A stretch of DNA of 64,000 nt from Ampullaceana balthica (GCA_944989445.1 CALYLW010000990.1:124001-188000); one strand, 5' to 3'. Counted from the stretch's first letter, positions 42,495-59,194 are shown. Translations and numbers: made by a program. The notes: generated from the letters alone by a model not told the origin.

Positions 42495-45400
42495 TTCACT
42501 GCAAAGTTGGTCCCTCTACAAATTATAGTGTAAAGTTGGTCGCTGATACAAAGATATATTATAAAGTTGGTCGCTGATACAAAGATATATTATAAAGTTG
42601 GTCACACATACAAAGATATATTATAAAGTTGGTCACCCATACAAAGATATATAGTAAAGTTGGTCACCCATACAAAGATATATAGTAAAGTTGGTCACCC
42701 ATACAAAGATATATAGTAAAGTTGGGTACCCATACAAAGATATATAGTAAAGTTGGTCACCCATACAAAGATATATAGTAAAGTTGGTCACCGACACAAA
42801 GATATATTATAAAGTTGGTCACTGATACAAAGATATATAGTAAAGTTGGTCACACATACAAAGATATATAGTAAAGTTGGTCACTCATACAAGATATATA
42901 GTAAAGTTGGTCACTGATACAAAGATATATAGTAAAGTTGGTCACCGATACAAAGATATATAGTAAAGTTGGTCACTGATACAAAGATATATAAAAAAGT
43001 TGGTCACAGATACAAAGACATATAGTAAAGTTGGTAACTGATACAAAGATATATAGTAAAGTTGGTCACTGATACAAAGATATATAGTAAATTTGGTCAC
43101 AGATACAAAGATATATAGTAAAGGTGGTCACTGATACAAAGATATATAATAAAGTTGGTCACTGATACAAAGATATATAGTAAATTTGGTCACAGATACA
43201 AAGATATATAGTAAAGTTGGTCACTGATACAAAGATATATAGTAAAGTTGGTCACTGATACAAAGATATATTGTAAAGTTGGTCACTGATACAAAGATAT
43301 ATAGTAAAGTTGGTCACCCATACAAAGATATATAGTAAAGTTGGTCACCGATACAAAGATATATAGTAAAGTTGGTCACCGATACAAAGATATATTGTAA
43401 AGCTGGTCACCCATACAAAGATATATAGTAAAGTTGGTCACCCATAAAAAGATATATTGTTGTAAAGTTGGTCACCCATACAAAGATGTATTGTTGTAAA
43501 GTTGGTCACCCATACAAAGATATATTGTTGTAAAATTGGTCACCCATACAAAGATATATTGTTGTAAAATTGGTCACCCATACAAAGATATATTGTTGTA
43601 AAGTTGGTCTCCCATACAAAGATGTATTGTTGTAAATTGGGTAACCCATACAAAGATATATTGTAAAGTTGGTCACCCATAAAAAGATATATTGTTGTAA
43701 AGTTGGTCACCCATACAAAGATATATTGTTGTAAAGTTGGTCACCCATACAAAGATATATTGTTGTAAAGTTGGTCTCCCATACAAAGATGTATTGTTGT
43801 AAATTGGGTCACCCATACAAAGATGTATTGTAAAGTTGGTCACCCATAAAAAGATATATTGTTGTAAAGTTGGTCACCCATACAAGGATATATTGTTGTA
43901 AAGTTGGTTACCCATACAAAGATATATTGTTGTAAAGTTTGTCACCCATACAAAGATATATTGTTGTAAAGTTGGTCACCCATACAAAGATATATTGTTG
44001 TAAAGTTGGTCACCCATACAAAGATATATGGTTGTAAAGTTGGTCACCCATACAAAGATATATTGTTGTAAAGTTGGTCACCCATACAAAGATATATTGT
44101 TGTAAAGTTGGTCACCCATACAAAGATATATTGTTGTAAAGTTGGTCACCCATATAAAGATGTATTGTTGTAAAGTAGGTCACCCATACAAAGATGTATT
44201 GTTGTAAAGTTGGTCACCCATACGAAGATGTATTGTTGTAAATTGGGTCACCCATACAAAGATATATTGTAAAGTTGGTCACCCATAAAAAGATATATTG
44301 ATGTAAAGTTGGTCACCCATACAAAGATATATTGTTGTAAAGTTGGTCACCCATACAAAGATATATTGTTGTAAAGTTGGTCTCCCATACAAAGATGTAT
44401 TGTTGTAAATTGGGTCACCCATACAAAGATGTGTTGTAAAGTTGGTCACCCATAAAAAGATATATTGTTGTAAAGTTGGTCACCCATAAAAGGATATATT
44501 GTTGTAAAGTTGGTCACCCATACAAAGATATATTGTTGTAAAGTTGGTCACCCATACAAAGATATATTGTTGTAAAGTTGGTCACCCATACAAAGATATA
44601 TTGTTGTAAAGTTGGTCACCCATACAAAGATATATTGTTGTAAAGTTGGTCACCCATACAAAGATGTATTGTTGTAAAGTTGGTCACCCATACAAAGATG
44701 TATTGTTGTAAAGTTGGTCACCCATACAAAGATGTATTGTTGTAAAGTTGGTCACCCATACAAAGATGTATTGTTGTAAAGTTGGTCACCCATACAAAGA
44801 TATTGTGTAAAGTTGGTCACCCATACAAAGATGTATTGTTGTAAAGTTGGTCACCCATACAAAGATGTATTGTTGTAAAGTTGGTCACCCATACAAAGAT
44901 GTATTGTTGTAAAGTTGGTCACCCATACAAAGATGTATTGTTGTAAAGTTGGTCACCCATACAAAGATGTATTGTTGTAAAGTTGGTCACCCATACAAAG
45001 ATGTATTGTTGTAAAGTTGGTCACCCATACAAAGATGTATTGTTGTAAAGTTGGTCACCCATACAAAGATGTATTGTTGTAAAGTTGGTCACCCATACAA
45101 AGATGTATTGTTGTAAAGTTGGTCACCCATACAAAGATGTATTGTTGTAAAGTTGGTCACCCATACAAAGATGTATTGTTGTAAAGTTGGTCACCCATAC
45201 AAAGATGTATTGTTGTAAAGTTGGTCACCCATACAAAGATATATTGTTGTAAAGTTGGTCACCCATACAAAGATGTATTGTTGTAAAGTTGGTCACCCAT
45301 ACAAAGATGTATTGTTGTAAAGTTGGTCACCCATACAAAGATGTATTGTTGTAAAGTTGGTCACCCATACAAAGATATATTGTTGTAAAGTTGGTCACCC

Positions 45401-48400
45401 ATACAAAGATATATTGTTGTAAAGTTGGTCACCCATACAAAGATGTATTGTTGTAAAGTTGGTCACCCATACAAAGATGTATTGTTGTAAAGTTGGTCAC
45501 CCATACAAAGATTATTGTTGTAAAGTTGGTCACCCATACAAAGATGTATTGTTGTAAAGTTGGTCACCCATACAAAGATGTATTGTTGTAAAGTTGGTCA
45601 CCCATACAAAGATGTATTGTTGTAAAGTTGGTCACCCATACAAAGATGTATTGTTGTAAAGTTGGTCACCCATACAAAGATGTATTGTTGTAAAGTTGGT
45701 CACCCATACAAAGATGTATTGTTGTAAAGTTGGTCACCCATACAAAGATGTATTGTTGTAAAGTTGGTCACCCATACAAAGATGTATTGTTGTAAAGTTG
45801 GTCACCCATACAAAGATGTATTGTTGTAAAGTTGGTCACCCATACAAAGATGTATTGTTGTAAAGTTGGTCACCCATACAAAGATGTATTGTTGTAAAGT
45901 TGGTCACCCATACAAAGATGTATTGTTGTAAAGTTGGTCACCCATACAAAGATGTATTGTTGTAAAGTTGGTCACCCATACAAAGATGTATTGTTGTAAA
46001 GTTGGTCACCCATACAAAGATGTATTGTTGTAAAGTTGGTCACCCATACAAAGATGTATTGTTGTAAAGTTGGTCACCCATACAAAGATGTATTGTTGTA
46101 AAGTTGGTCACCCATACAAAGATGTATTGTTGTAAAGTTGGTCACCCATACAAAGATGTATTGTTGTAAAGTTGGTCACCCATACAAAGATGTATTGTTG
46201 TAAAGTTGGTCACCCATACAAAGATGTATTGTTGTAAAGTTGGTCACCCATACAAAGATGTATTGTTGTAAAGTTGGTCACCCATACAAAGATGTATTGT
46301 TGTAAAGTTGGTCACCCATACAAAGATGTATTGTTGTAAAGTTGGTCACCCATACAAAGATATATTGTTGTAAAGTTGGTCACCCATACAAAGATGTATT
46401 GTTGTAAAGTTGGTCACCCATACAAAGATGTATTGTTGTAAAGTTGGTCACCCATACAAAGATGTATTGTTGTAAAGTTGGTCACCCATACAAAGATGTA
46501 TTGTTGTAAAGTTGGTCACCCATACAAAGATGTATTGTTGTAAAGTTGGTCACCCATACAAAGATGTATTGTTGTAAAGTTGGTCACCCATACAAAGATG
46601 TATTGTTGTAAAGTTGGTCACCCATACAAAGATGTATTGTTGTAAAGTTGGTCACCCATACAAAGATGTATTGTTGTAAAGTTGGTCACCCATACAAAGA
46701 TGTATTGTTGTAAAGTTGGTCACCCATACAAAGATGTATTGTTGTAAAGTTGGTCACCCATACAAAGATGTATTGTTGTAAAGTTGGTCACCCATACAAA
46801 GATGTATTGTTGTAAAGTTGGTCACCCATACAAAGATGTATTGTTGTAAAGTTGGTCACCCATACAAAGATATATTGTTGTAAAGTTGGTCACCCATACA
46901 AAGATGTATTGTTGTAAAGTTGGTCACCCATACAAAGATGTATTGTTGTAAAGTTGGTCACCCATACAAAGATGTATTGTTGTAAAGTTGGTCACCCATA
47001 CAAAGATATATTGTTGTAAAGTTGGTCACCCATACAAAGATGTATTGTTGTAAAGTTGGTCACCCATACAAAGATGTATTGTTGTAAAGTTGGTCACCCA
47101 TACAAAGATATATTGTTGTAAAGTTGGTCACCCATACAAAGATATATTGTTGTAAAGTTGGTCACCCATACAAAGATATATTGTTGTAAAGTTGGTCACC
47201 CATACAAAGATGTATTGTTGTAAAGTTGGTCACCCATACAAAGATATATTGTTGTAAAGTTGGTCACCCATACAAAGATGTATTGTTGTAAAGTTGGTCA
47301 CCCATACAAAGATATATTGTTGTAAAGTTGGTCACCCATACAAAGATGTATTGTTGTAAAGTTGGTCACCCATACAAAGATGTATTGTTGTAAAGTTGGT
47401 CACCCATACAAAGATGTATTGTTGTAAAGTTGGTCACCCATACAAAGATGTATTGTTGTAAAGTTGGTCACCCATACAAAGATGTATTGTTGTAAAGTTG
47501 GTCACCCATACAAAGATGTATTGTTGTAAAGTTGGTCACCCATACAAAGATGTATTGTTGTAAAGTTGGTCACCCATACAAAGATGTATTGTTGTAAAGT
47601 TGGTCACCCATACAAAGATGTATTGTTGTAAAGTTGGTCACCCATACAAAGATGTATTGTTGTAAAGTTGGTCACCCATACAAAGATGTATTGTTGTAAA
47701 GTTGGTCACCCATACAAAGATGTATTGTTGTAAAGTTGGTCACCCATACAAAGATATATTGTTGTAAAGTTGGTCACCCATACAAAGATGTATTGTTGTA
47801 AAGTTGGTCACCCATACAAAGATGTATTGTTGTAAAGTTGGTCACCCATACAAAGATGTATTGTTGTAAAGTTGGTCACCCATACAAAGATGTATTGTTG
47901 AAATTTGGTCACCCATACAAAGATGTATTGTTGTAAAGTTGGTCACCCATACAAAGATGTATTGTTGTAAAGTTGGTCACCCATACAAAGATGTATTGTT
48001 GTAAAGTTGGTCACCCATACAAAGATGTATTGTTGTAAAGTTGGTCACCCATACAAAGATGTATTGTTGTAAAGTTGGTCACCCATACAAAGATATGTAA
48101 AGTTGGTCACCCATACAAAGATATATTGTTGTAAAGTTGGTCACCCATACAAAGATATATTGTTGTAAAGTTGGTCACCCATACAAAGATGTATTGTTGT
48201 AAAGTTGGTCACCCATACAAAGATATATTGTTGTAAAGTTGGTCACCCATACAAAGATGTATTGTTGTAAAGTTGGTCACCCATACAAAGATATATTGTT
48301 GTAAAGTTGGTCACCCATACAAAGATGTATTGTTGTAAAGTTGGTCACCCATACAAAGATGTATTGTTGTAAAGTTGGTCACCCATACAAAGATGTATTG

Positions 48401-49602
48401 TTGTAAAGTTGGTCACCCATACAAAGATGTATTGTTGTAAGTTGGTCACCCATACAAAGATGTATTGTTGTAAAGTTGGTCACCCATACAAAGATGTATT
48501 GTTGTAAAGTTGGTCACCCATACAAAGATGTATTGTTGTAAAGTTGGTCACCCATACAAAGATATATTGTTGTAAAGTTGGTCACCCATACAAAGATATA
48601 TTGTTGTAAAGTTGGTCACCCATACAAAGATATATTGTTGTAAAGTTGGTCACCCATACAAAGATATATTGTTGTAAAGTTTGGTCACCCATACAAAGAT
48701 ATATTGTTGTAAAGTTGGTCACCCATACAAAGATGTATTGTTGTAAAGTTGGTCACCCATACAAAGATGTATTGTTGTAAAGTTGGTCACCCATACAAAG
48801 ATGTATTGTTGTAAAGTTGGTCACCCATACAAAGATGTATTGTTGTAAAGTTGGTCACCCATACAAAGATATATTGTTGTAAAGTTGGTCACCCATACAA
48901 AGATATATTGTTGTAAAGTTGGTCACCCATACAAAGATATATTGTTGTAAAGTTGGTCACCCATACAAAGATGTATTGTTGTAAAGTTGGTCACCCATAC
49001 AAAATGTATTGTTTTAAAGTTGGTCACCCATACAAAGATGTATTGTTGTAAAGTTGGTCACCCATACAAAGATGTATTGTTGTAATGTTGGTCACCCATA
49101 CAAAGATGTATTGTTGTAAAGTTGGTCACCCATACAAAGATATATTGTTGTAAAGTTGGTCACTCATACAAAGATGTATTGTTGTAAAGTTAGTCACCCA
49201 TACAAAGATGTATTGTTGTAAAGTTGGTCACCCATACAAAGATATATTGTTGTAAAGTTGGTCACCCATACAAAGATATATTGTTGTAAAGTTGGTCACC
49301 CATACAAAGATGTATTGTTGTAAAGTTGGTCACCCATACAAAGATATATTGTTGTAAAGTTGGTCACCCATACAAAGATGTATTGTTGTAAAGTTGGTCA
49401 TCCATACAAAGATATATTGTTGTAAAGTTGGTCACCCATACAAAGATGTATTGTTGTAAAGTTGGTCACCCATACAAAGATGTATTGTTGTAAAGTTGGT
49501 CACCCATACAAAGATGTATTGTTGTATAGTTGGTCCCCCATAAAAAGATGTATTGTTGTAAAGTTGGTCACCCATACAAAGATGTATTGTTGTAAAGTTG
49601 TA
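42495..49602. repeat. Giant 31/34-bp minisatellite, about 210 units
   Basis: The core AAGTTGGTCACCCATACAAA is present throughout. From 42,515 to about 43,440 the unit is mostly 31 bp with diverse bases (CACTGATAC, CACCGATAC). After that a TTG insertion (ATATTGTTGTAAAG) makes it 34 bp, and from about 44,640 units are nearly identical, differing mainly at GAT(G/A)TATTG. A few units carry small indels (45515, 47900, 48095, 48435, 49005). Confidence 0.97.
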
Positions 49603-49610
49603 TATTGGTA

Positions 49611-49750
49611 TAGTTGTCTCTATCCCCATTTAGCACCAGGAATAATTAATTACTACAAATAACATTGTGTCCAGTCTTTTCAGTTTGAAATTCGTATTGT
49701 CAAAGTCTTTGCCAGTGACTTTATATACTTTTAACACTCTTGTCACGGCT
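49611..49750. repeat. Dispersed duplication, copy 1 (see 56903)
   Basis: Shares CACCAGGAATAATTAATTA, GTGTCCAGTCTTTTCAGTTT, TTGTCAAAG and TTTGCCAGTG, in order, with 56903-57060. Each copy is followed directly by a minisatellite. Confidence 0.8.
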
Positions 49751-49764
49751 TGGCTAAATTTACC

Positions 49765-49895
49765 TTATGTAGAGACGTTTGATAGGCTTTGAGTAAATGC
49801 ACTTGTAGAGACGTTTGATAGGCTTTTAGTAAATGCACATGTAGAGACGTTTGATAGACTTTGAGTAAATGCACATGTAGAGACGTTTGAGAAGC
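49765..49895. repeat. 35-bp tandem repeat, about 4 units
   Basis: Unit begins TGTAGAGACGTTTGATAGGC. Confidence 0.9.
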
Positions 49896-50125
49896 TTTGA
49901 GTCTCGTGGTGTGCGCGCCAGTTGTTTAAGTCATTGTCTCTTGCTGATGGCACTGGGATGAGGAGATGGAGAGACAAGATAGAGAGAAAGATAAACACAA
50001 TAAATCTAACTACATACACACGTCGTGCTTCTGGGCGAACTGCAATCTGGACCCTAGGGAGTGGGGAGATGGGCTCAACATGAACATAGTGACTTTTCTT
50101 CTTTTTTTTTGGGGGGGGGGAATAA

Positions 50126-51033
50126 CAGTGTTAGTGGAGGAGGGGTGCACCAATAACAGTATTAGTGGAGGAGGGGTGCACCAATAACAGTATTAGTGGA
50201 GGAGGGGTGCACCAATAACAGTATTGGTGGAGGAGGGGTGTACCAATAACAGTATTGGTGGAGGAGGGGTGTACCAATAACAGTATTAGTGGAGGAGGGG
50301 TGCACCAATAACAGTATTAGTGTAGGAGGGGTGTACCAATAACAGTATTAGTGTAGGAGGGGTGCACCAATAACAGTATTGGTGGAGGAGGGGTGCACCA
50401 ATAACAGTGTTAGTGGAGGAGGGGTGTACCAATAACAGTATTAGTGGAGGAGGGGTGTACCAATAACAGTGTTAGTGGAGGAGGGGTGCACCAATAACAG
50501 TATTAGTGGAGGAGGGGTGCACCAATAACAGTATTAGTGGAGGAGGGGTGCACCAATAACAGTATTGGTGGAGGAGGGGTGTACCAATAACAGTATTGGT
50601 GGAGGAGGGGTGTACCAATAACAGTATTAGTGGAGGAGGGGTGCACCAATAACAGTATTAGTGTAGGAGGGGTGTACCAATAACAGTATTAGTGTAGGAG
50701 GGGTGCACCAATAACAGTATTGGTGGAGGAGGGGTGCACCAATAACAGTGTTAGTGGAGGAGGGGTGTACCAATAACAGTATTAGTGGAGGAGGGGTGTA
50801 CCAATAACAGTATTAGTGGAGGAGGGGTGCACCAATAACAGTATTAGTGGAGGAGGGGTGTACCAATAACAGTATTAGTGGAGGAGGGGTGTACCAATAA
50901 CACAGTGTTAGTGGAGGAGGGGTGCACCAATAATACAGTGTTAGTGGAGGAGGGGTGCACCAATAACACAGTGTTAGTGGAGGAGGGGTGCACCAATAAC
51001 ACAGTGTTAGTGGAGGAGGGGTGTACCAATAAC
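50126..51033. repeat. 31-bp minisatellite with 341-bp higher order
   Basis: Unit begins GTGGAGGAGGGGTGCACCAA. The order of variants over 11 units from 50126 repeats exactly from 50467. The last units carry an extra AC (AATAACACAG). The array continues at 55341-55410 beyond the inserted transposons. Confidence 0.95.
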
Positions 51034-51404
51034 TAGGCCCGTCAACGGGTACCCGGGTACCCGTTGCCGAGCAATTACCCGGGTAGTAAAATTGTGGCCG
51101 GGTACCCGCAAAAGGGCTACCGCAATGTCTTTACCAAGAGTGGTCGAACTGTGTTCACATTTCGGCTCGTTACTAATTTATCAAATTAACATTTTTCGTT
51201 TGAAATATATACTGTGAAATATGTTTAACATGAAAACAGCTTAAAAGGAAATAAATGTCAAACGGAAATAAAATACGGTCCCGACAAACTACAAGGTATT
51301 ATCACATTTTTGATACACTTTATTTTTCCTGGAACATGCAACAAAAATCATTTAAAACAAACAGGTTTTTGGTTCTTTGAATTGTTCAAGTAAGGAAAAT
51401 AGAA

Positions 51405-52005
51405 TAAAACGTCGATAACTAGGAAGGGCAAGAAATGACCTTGGTTTTGACTTTGAAATGACCTTGGTTTTGACTTTGAAATGACCTTGGTTTTGACTTT
51501 GAAATACGCCGCACATCTAATCTCCCCCCCCCCTCCCAACTCACACACGTCTCCACTCCTATCCCCACCATACTTTTAAAAAACAAAAACACCTGCAATA
51601 TTCTTGTTTTTAAAAAAAAATTAATATTCCATTCGTTTAACGATTTTCACTATAATAACAAAAATAAATGCTGGGGGGGGGGTGGCCGGGATGGGTGCAC
51701 TCAGTAAGACACAAAATATAACACAACACCGATAACTAGGAAGGGCTATAATTGACCTTGGCTTTGTCTTTGAAATACGCCGCACATCTTTGATACCGAT
51801 TTATAAGTGCCAATGTTGTTTATTGAATCCCCCCCCCCACTCACGCACGTCTCCACTCATATCCCCACCATACTAAAAAAAACAAAACATCTGCTATATT
51901 CTTTTTTTTCCTTATTTTTTTCCCCCAATAATATTTCAATCGTTCAATGATCTTCACACTATAACAACAAACATAAATGCTGAGGGATGGGTCCACTAAG
52001 TAGGT
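51405..52005. repeat. Tandem duplication of about 310 bp, 2 diverged units
   Basis: Each unit contains CGATAACTAGGAAGGGC, GACCTTGG, AATACGCCGCACATCT, CACGTCTCCACTC and ATATTCTT in the same order, followed by ATAAATGCTG. The first unit also has a three-fold TTTGAAATGACCTTGGTTTT repeat. Confidence 0.8.
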
Positions 52006-52027
52006 GAAGGTCCCGGAAAGTTTAGTC

Positions 52028-54976
<2,949 letters not shown>

Positions 54977-55340
54977 GTTTAGTCAATTACTACAGTTGTC
55001 AGTTATGAACTAGAAATAACCGCCTTGTCATCATACGATTACCGCCCTTTATCTTTATAAGACTTTGTTTTCCCCTACCCCCCCCTTACCACCCATAAAA
55101 ACAAATTCACTTTGGCGCCCCTCTGCTCATTGTTTTTCCACCACTTTACTATAGTAGTATTTCGATGTTATCATTTTCACATCGCTGAGTCATTACATCT
55201 AAATTTGCGTTCTCATAATAAGGTAAGGCTAATAGCGGGCATGACGGTGAAAATTTTGTGGCATTCAAACGGGTAACCCGGGTACCCGTTCGAATTTTGG
55301 ACGGGTACCCGGGCAGCTTTTTACAATGTTGACAGCCCTA

Positions 55341-55410
55341 CCAATAACACAGTGTTAGTGGAGGAGGGGTGCACCAATAACAGTATTGGTGGAGGAGGGG
55401 TGTACTAATT
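55341..55410. repeat. Continuation of the 31-bp array
   Basis: CCAATAACACAGTGTTAGTG resumes the array interrupted at 51033, with the AC-extended form seen just before the insertion. Confidence 0.9.
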
Positions 55411-55411
55411 A

Positions 55412-56548
55412 CATTGAATAGGTGCACCAATCCTACTGACTAGGTGCACCAATCCTACTCACTAGGTGCACCAATCCTACTCACTAGGTGCACCAATCCT
55501 ACTGACTGATTACATTGAATAGGTGCACCAATCCTACTGACTAGGTGCACCAATCCTACTCACTAGGTGCACAAATCCTACTGACTGATTACATTGAATA
55601 GGTGCACCAATCCTACTGACTAGGTCACCAATCCTACTGACTAGGTGCACCAATCCTACTGACTAGGTGCACCAATCCTACTGACTAGGTGCACCAATCC
55701 TACTGACTAGGTGCACCAATCCTACTGACTAGGTGCACCAATCCTACTGACTAGGTGCACCAATCCTACTGACTAGGTGCACCAATCCTACTGACTAGGT
55801 GCACCAATCCTCCTGACTAGGTGCACCAATCCTAACTAGGTGCACCAATCCTAATGACTAGGTGCACCAATCCTAATGACTAGGTGCACCAATCCTACTG
55901 ACTAGGTGCACCAATCCTACTCACTAGGTGCACCAATCCTACTCACTAGGTGCACCAATCCTACTGACTGATTACATTGAATAGGTGCACCAATGCTACT
56001 GACTATGTGCACCAATCCTAATGACTGATTACATTGAATAGGTGCACCAATCCTACTGACTGATTACATTGAATAGGTGCACCAATCCTACTGACTAGGT
56101 GCACCAATCCTACTGACTAGGTGCACCAATCCTACTGACTAGGTGCACCAATCCTACTGACTAGGTGCACCAATCCTACTGACTAGGTGCACCAATCCTA
56201 CTGACTAGGTGCACCAATCCTACTGACTAGGTGCACCAATCCTACTGACTAGGTGCACCAATCCTACTGACTAGGTGCACCGATCCTACTGACTAGGTGC
56301 ACCAATCCTACTGACTAGGTGCACCAATCCTACTGACTAGGTGCACCAATCCTACTGACTAGGTGCACCAATCCTACTGACTAGGTGCACCAATCCTACT
56401 GTCTAGGTGCACCAATCCTACTGACTAGGTGCACCAATCCTACTGACTAGGTGCACCAATGCTACTGACTAGGTGCACCAATCCTACTGACTAGGTGCAC
56501 CAATCCTACTGACTAGGTGCACCAATCCTACTGACTAGGTGCACCAAC
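55412..56548. repeat. 22-bp minisatellite, about 50 units
   Basis: Unit ACTAGGTGCACCAATCCTAC plus TG. A longer form with GATTACATTGAATAGG recurs at 55412, 55507, 55586, 55970, 56025 and 56060. It shares GGTGCACCAAT with the 31-bp array next to it. Confidence 0.95.
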
Positions 56549-56902
56549 TCTTTGCTCTACTCCACCAACCATTCAGCTATTGTCTTTGGTCATTTCACCC
56601 TTGTTCTTGCCAACCACATCAACAATTATACCATCTTGACTACCATCCAATCTACAGACCTATCGGCCATCCGTCTACCAGCTTTTAACATCTTATATTT
56701 CCTGTACCCGACTTCTTCTCCCACCAGACATCCTTCCAAATACCTCCCCCAACCTTTCATGTGGCCGTGGAGACGACAAGTGAACTGGCGTCTCACGGGA
56801 TACAAGTCTTACACCTTTCTCTTCACTCGTTCGGTTACCACAGATAGTGAGACAGAAATATTGGTATAACAATAACACTGGGCGTGGAACAATAACCATG
56901 CG
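56549..56902. other. Non-repetitive spacer, no gene supported
   Basis: Overlapping 105-codon plus and 85-codon minus frames (56552-56869, 56693-56950) have no recognised motif and start within repeat sequence. Confidence 0.4.
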
Positions 56903-57060
56903 ATAGTTCTCTTTATCCCCATATCCCCATTTCGCTATAGATACCAGCACCAGGAATAATTAATTAGCGCTAATACCTTTGTGTCCAGTCTTTTCAGTTT
57001 GAATTTCGGATTGTCAAAGAGTTTGCCAGTGCCTTTAAAACACACTCTTATCACTAGATG
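56903..57060. repeat. Dispersed duplication, copy 2 (see 49611)
   Basis: Diverged copy of 49611-49750 with a short extra CCATATCCCCATTTCGCTAT segment. Confidence 0.8.
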
Positions 57061-57690
57061 ATATAACGGTGCCCTCAACAAGATGATATAACGGTGCCCT
57101 CAACAAGATGATGTAACGGTGCCCTCAACAAGATGATATAACGGTGCCCTGAACAAGATGATGTATCGGTGCCCTCAACAAGATGATGTAACGGTGCCCT
57201 CAACAAGATGATATAACGGTGCCCTCAACAAGATGATATAACGGTGCCCTCAACAAGATGATATAACGGTGCCCTCAACAAGATGATGTAACGGTGCCCT
57301 CAACAAGATGATATAACGGTGCCCTCAACAAGATGATATAACGGTGCCCTCAACAAGATGATATAACGGTGCCCTCAACAAGATGATATAACGGTGCCCT
57401 AAACTAGATGATGTAACGGTGCCCTCAACAAGATGATATAGCGGTGCCCTCAACAAGATGATATAACGGTGCCCTCAACAAGATGATATAACGGTGCCCT
57501 GAACAAGATGATATAACGGTTCCCTAAACTAGATGATGTAACGGTGCCCTCAACAAGATGATATAACGGTGCCCTCAACAAGATGATATAACGGTGCCCT
57601 AAACTAGATGATATAACTGTGCCCTCAACAAGATGATATAACGGTGCCCTGAACAAGATGATATAACGGTGCCCTAAACAAGACGATATA
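57052..57690. repeat. 25-bp minisatellite, about 25 units
   Basis: Unit ACAAGATGATATAACGGTGC plus CCTCA. Variants: GATGTAACGG and CCTAAACTAG. 57691-58165 beyond shows no gene. Confidence 0.95.
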
Positions 57691-58166
57691 ATTTGAATGG
57701 AATAAGATGTATACCACCAGGTGACCTTGGCTCTCGACAAGCGGGACCTAAAGATTTGAAAATGGACGATGCTCACGCGTGTATTATATACAGTAATTAT
57801 AAACTGTGAGTAATACCCACACCGACCCTCCCGGAGTTGTTTGTTTGTGGGGACCAATGAACGATGGAATGATTCTATTGTCTTGTGTTATCTTGTTGCT
57901 TCATACTGACAACTGCAGTGATGCGTGACTGCTCCCTGCAGGGGCACATACAATAGAGGAAACAGAGCCCAGTCTTGCCGTTGTTGTTACATAGGTCAAC
58001 TGGTTTTGTCGACAGAAATGTTCAAATAAACACATGGTGTGGCGGGGAGGGGAGCGGTTCTTCACCTGTGTGTGGTCGTGACAGCAGTGGTCCTCAAATT
58101 CATTGGCGGCATTCAGTGTGGTACCGTTAATAAAGCTGAAACTTATTTCATTGTTCCCCAGTAGAT

Positions 58167-58460
58167 GGACGCGGTGGTCGAGTGGCAGCGCACTGGACTA
58201 TCGTACCGATGGTCACGGGTTCGAATCCATGTGAAGGCAAGGGTTTGTTCCCGGGGCCCAGGGCACCCCTGAGTCACCCCGCTCTGATTGGTACCTAACA
58301 CTACAAACACTACATGTTGTTAGGCGGCTGGGTAATGCGTGGAACCCACAAACGCCGTGGCCTGTGAGCGCTGCATCACTTGCCAAACAGATCATCTGTC
58401 ATGGTCTGTGGACGCAACTATCTTCTGCATAGAAGGAGCGTCTGTATAGATAAGACAAGA
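58167..58460 (+). mobile_element. tRNA-derived SINE with LINE-type tail
   Basis: Head GGACGCGGTGGTCGAGTGGC carries a polymerase III A box (TGGTCGAGTGG, 58175-58185). The B box GGTTCGAATCC follows at 58218-58228. The head resembles a Ser/Leu-type tRNA. A body of about 190 bp follows. The 3' end, CTTCTGCATAGAAGGAGCGT then CTGTA and a GATAAGACAAGAT tail, matches the 3' end of the LINE at 24106-26585. Confidence 0.85.
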
Positions 58461-58464
58461 TGTT

Positions 58465-58715
58465 ATCATTGTTTCAAGTCGATCCAAGATTGTTTCAAGT
58501 TACTTTCATGTAGAAATTATGATTGTTTCAAGTAGAAGTCGTCATGATTGTTTCAAGTAGAAGTCATGATTGTTTCAAGTAGAAGTTGTGATTGTTTCAA
58601 GAAGTTATGATTGTTTCAAGTTACTTTCAAGTAGAAGTTATGATTGTTTCAAGTGGAAGTTATGATTGTTCCAAGTAGAAGTTATGATTGTTCCAAGTAG
58701 AAGTTATGATTTTAC
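58465..58715. repeat. 22-bp degenerate tandem repeat, about 10 units
   Basis: Units of AAGTAGAAGTTATGATTGTT plus TC with length variation. The motif TATGATTGTTTCAA recurs at 63225-63300. Confidence 0.85.
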
Positions 58716-59071
58716 ACGCTTTTATTTAAGTCACACTGTTTGTATGTTGTATCCATCCTTCATTCAAATCTTGTAACGTAAAATTAAAACACTTCTGATG
58801 GTCCTAGAGATCTCAAAATTTTACCACATATAGATCGTGGATGACAATGCATTGTATCAAAATTTCAGATCGATCGAAAGTACCGTAATTAAATTAATGC
58901 ACTTTTAGTTTTTAAATTTTGTCTATATAAAATATTTTCACTCGCATCAATGAACCATGCATCAATTCGCCCTAGAGGGATACAATTAATCTCAATGTGT
59001 TCACGTCAGATGTGGGTGGTAAAGAGTTTTTATTATAACTTTAAAAAGTACTATCAACATCAAGTCTTGCT

Positions 59072-59140
59072 GGCCGAAATATAAGCGTGATCGATTGCCG
59101 ACATGGGGGTACGAGGTTCAATTTTCAGTTAGGGACATTT
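59072..59140 (+). mobile_element. Degenerate tRNA-like SINE fragment
   Basis: CTTGCTGGCCGAAATATAAG (A-box-like) and TACGAGGTTCAATTTTC (B-box-like) are about 30 bases apart. The B-box side resembles the core of the 34395-34789 element. 58716-59070 shows nothing else. Confidence 0.4.
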
Positions 59141-59194
59141 TTTTAAAAATGTATTATACATAAATTTGTAATGAATAATCTTTCTTTTTACCAC

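Noticed and set aside
56552..56950. Overlapping 105- and 85-codon frames
   Set aside because: Neither has a known motif, and the plus frame starts in the last unit of the 22-bp array.
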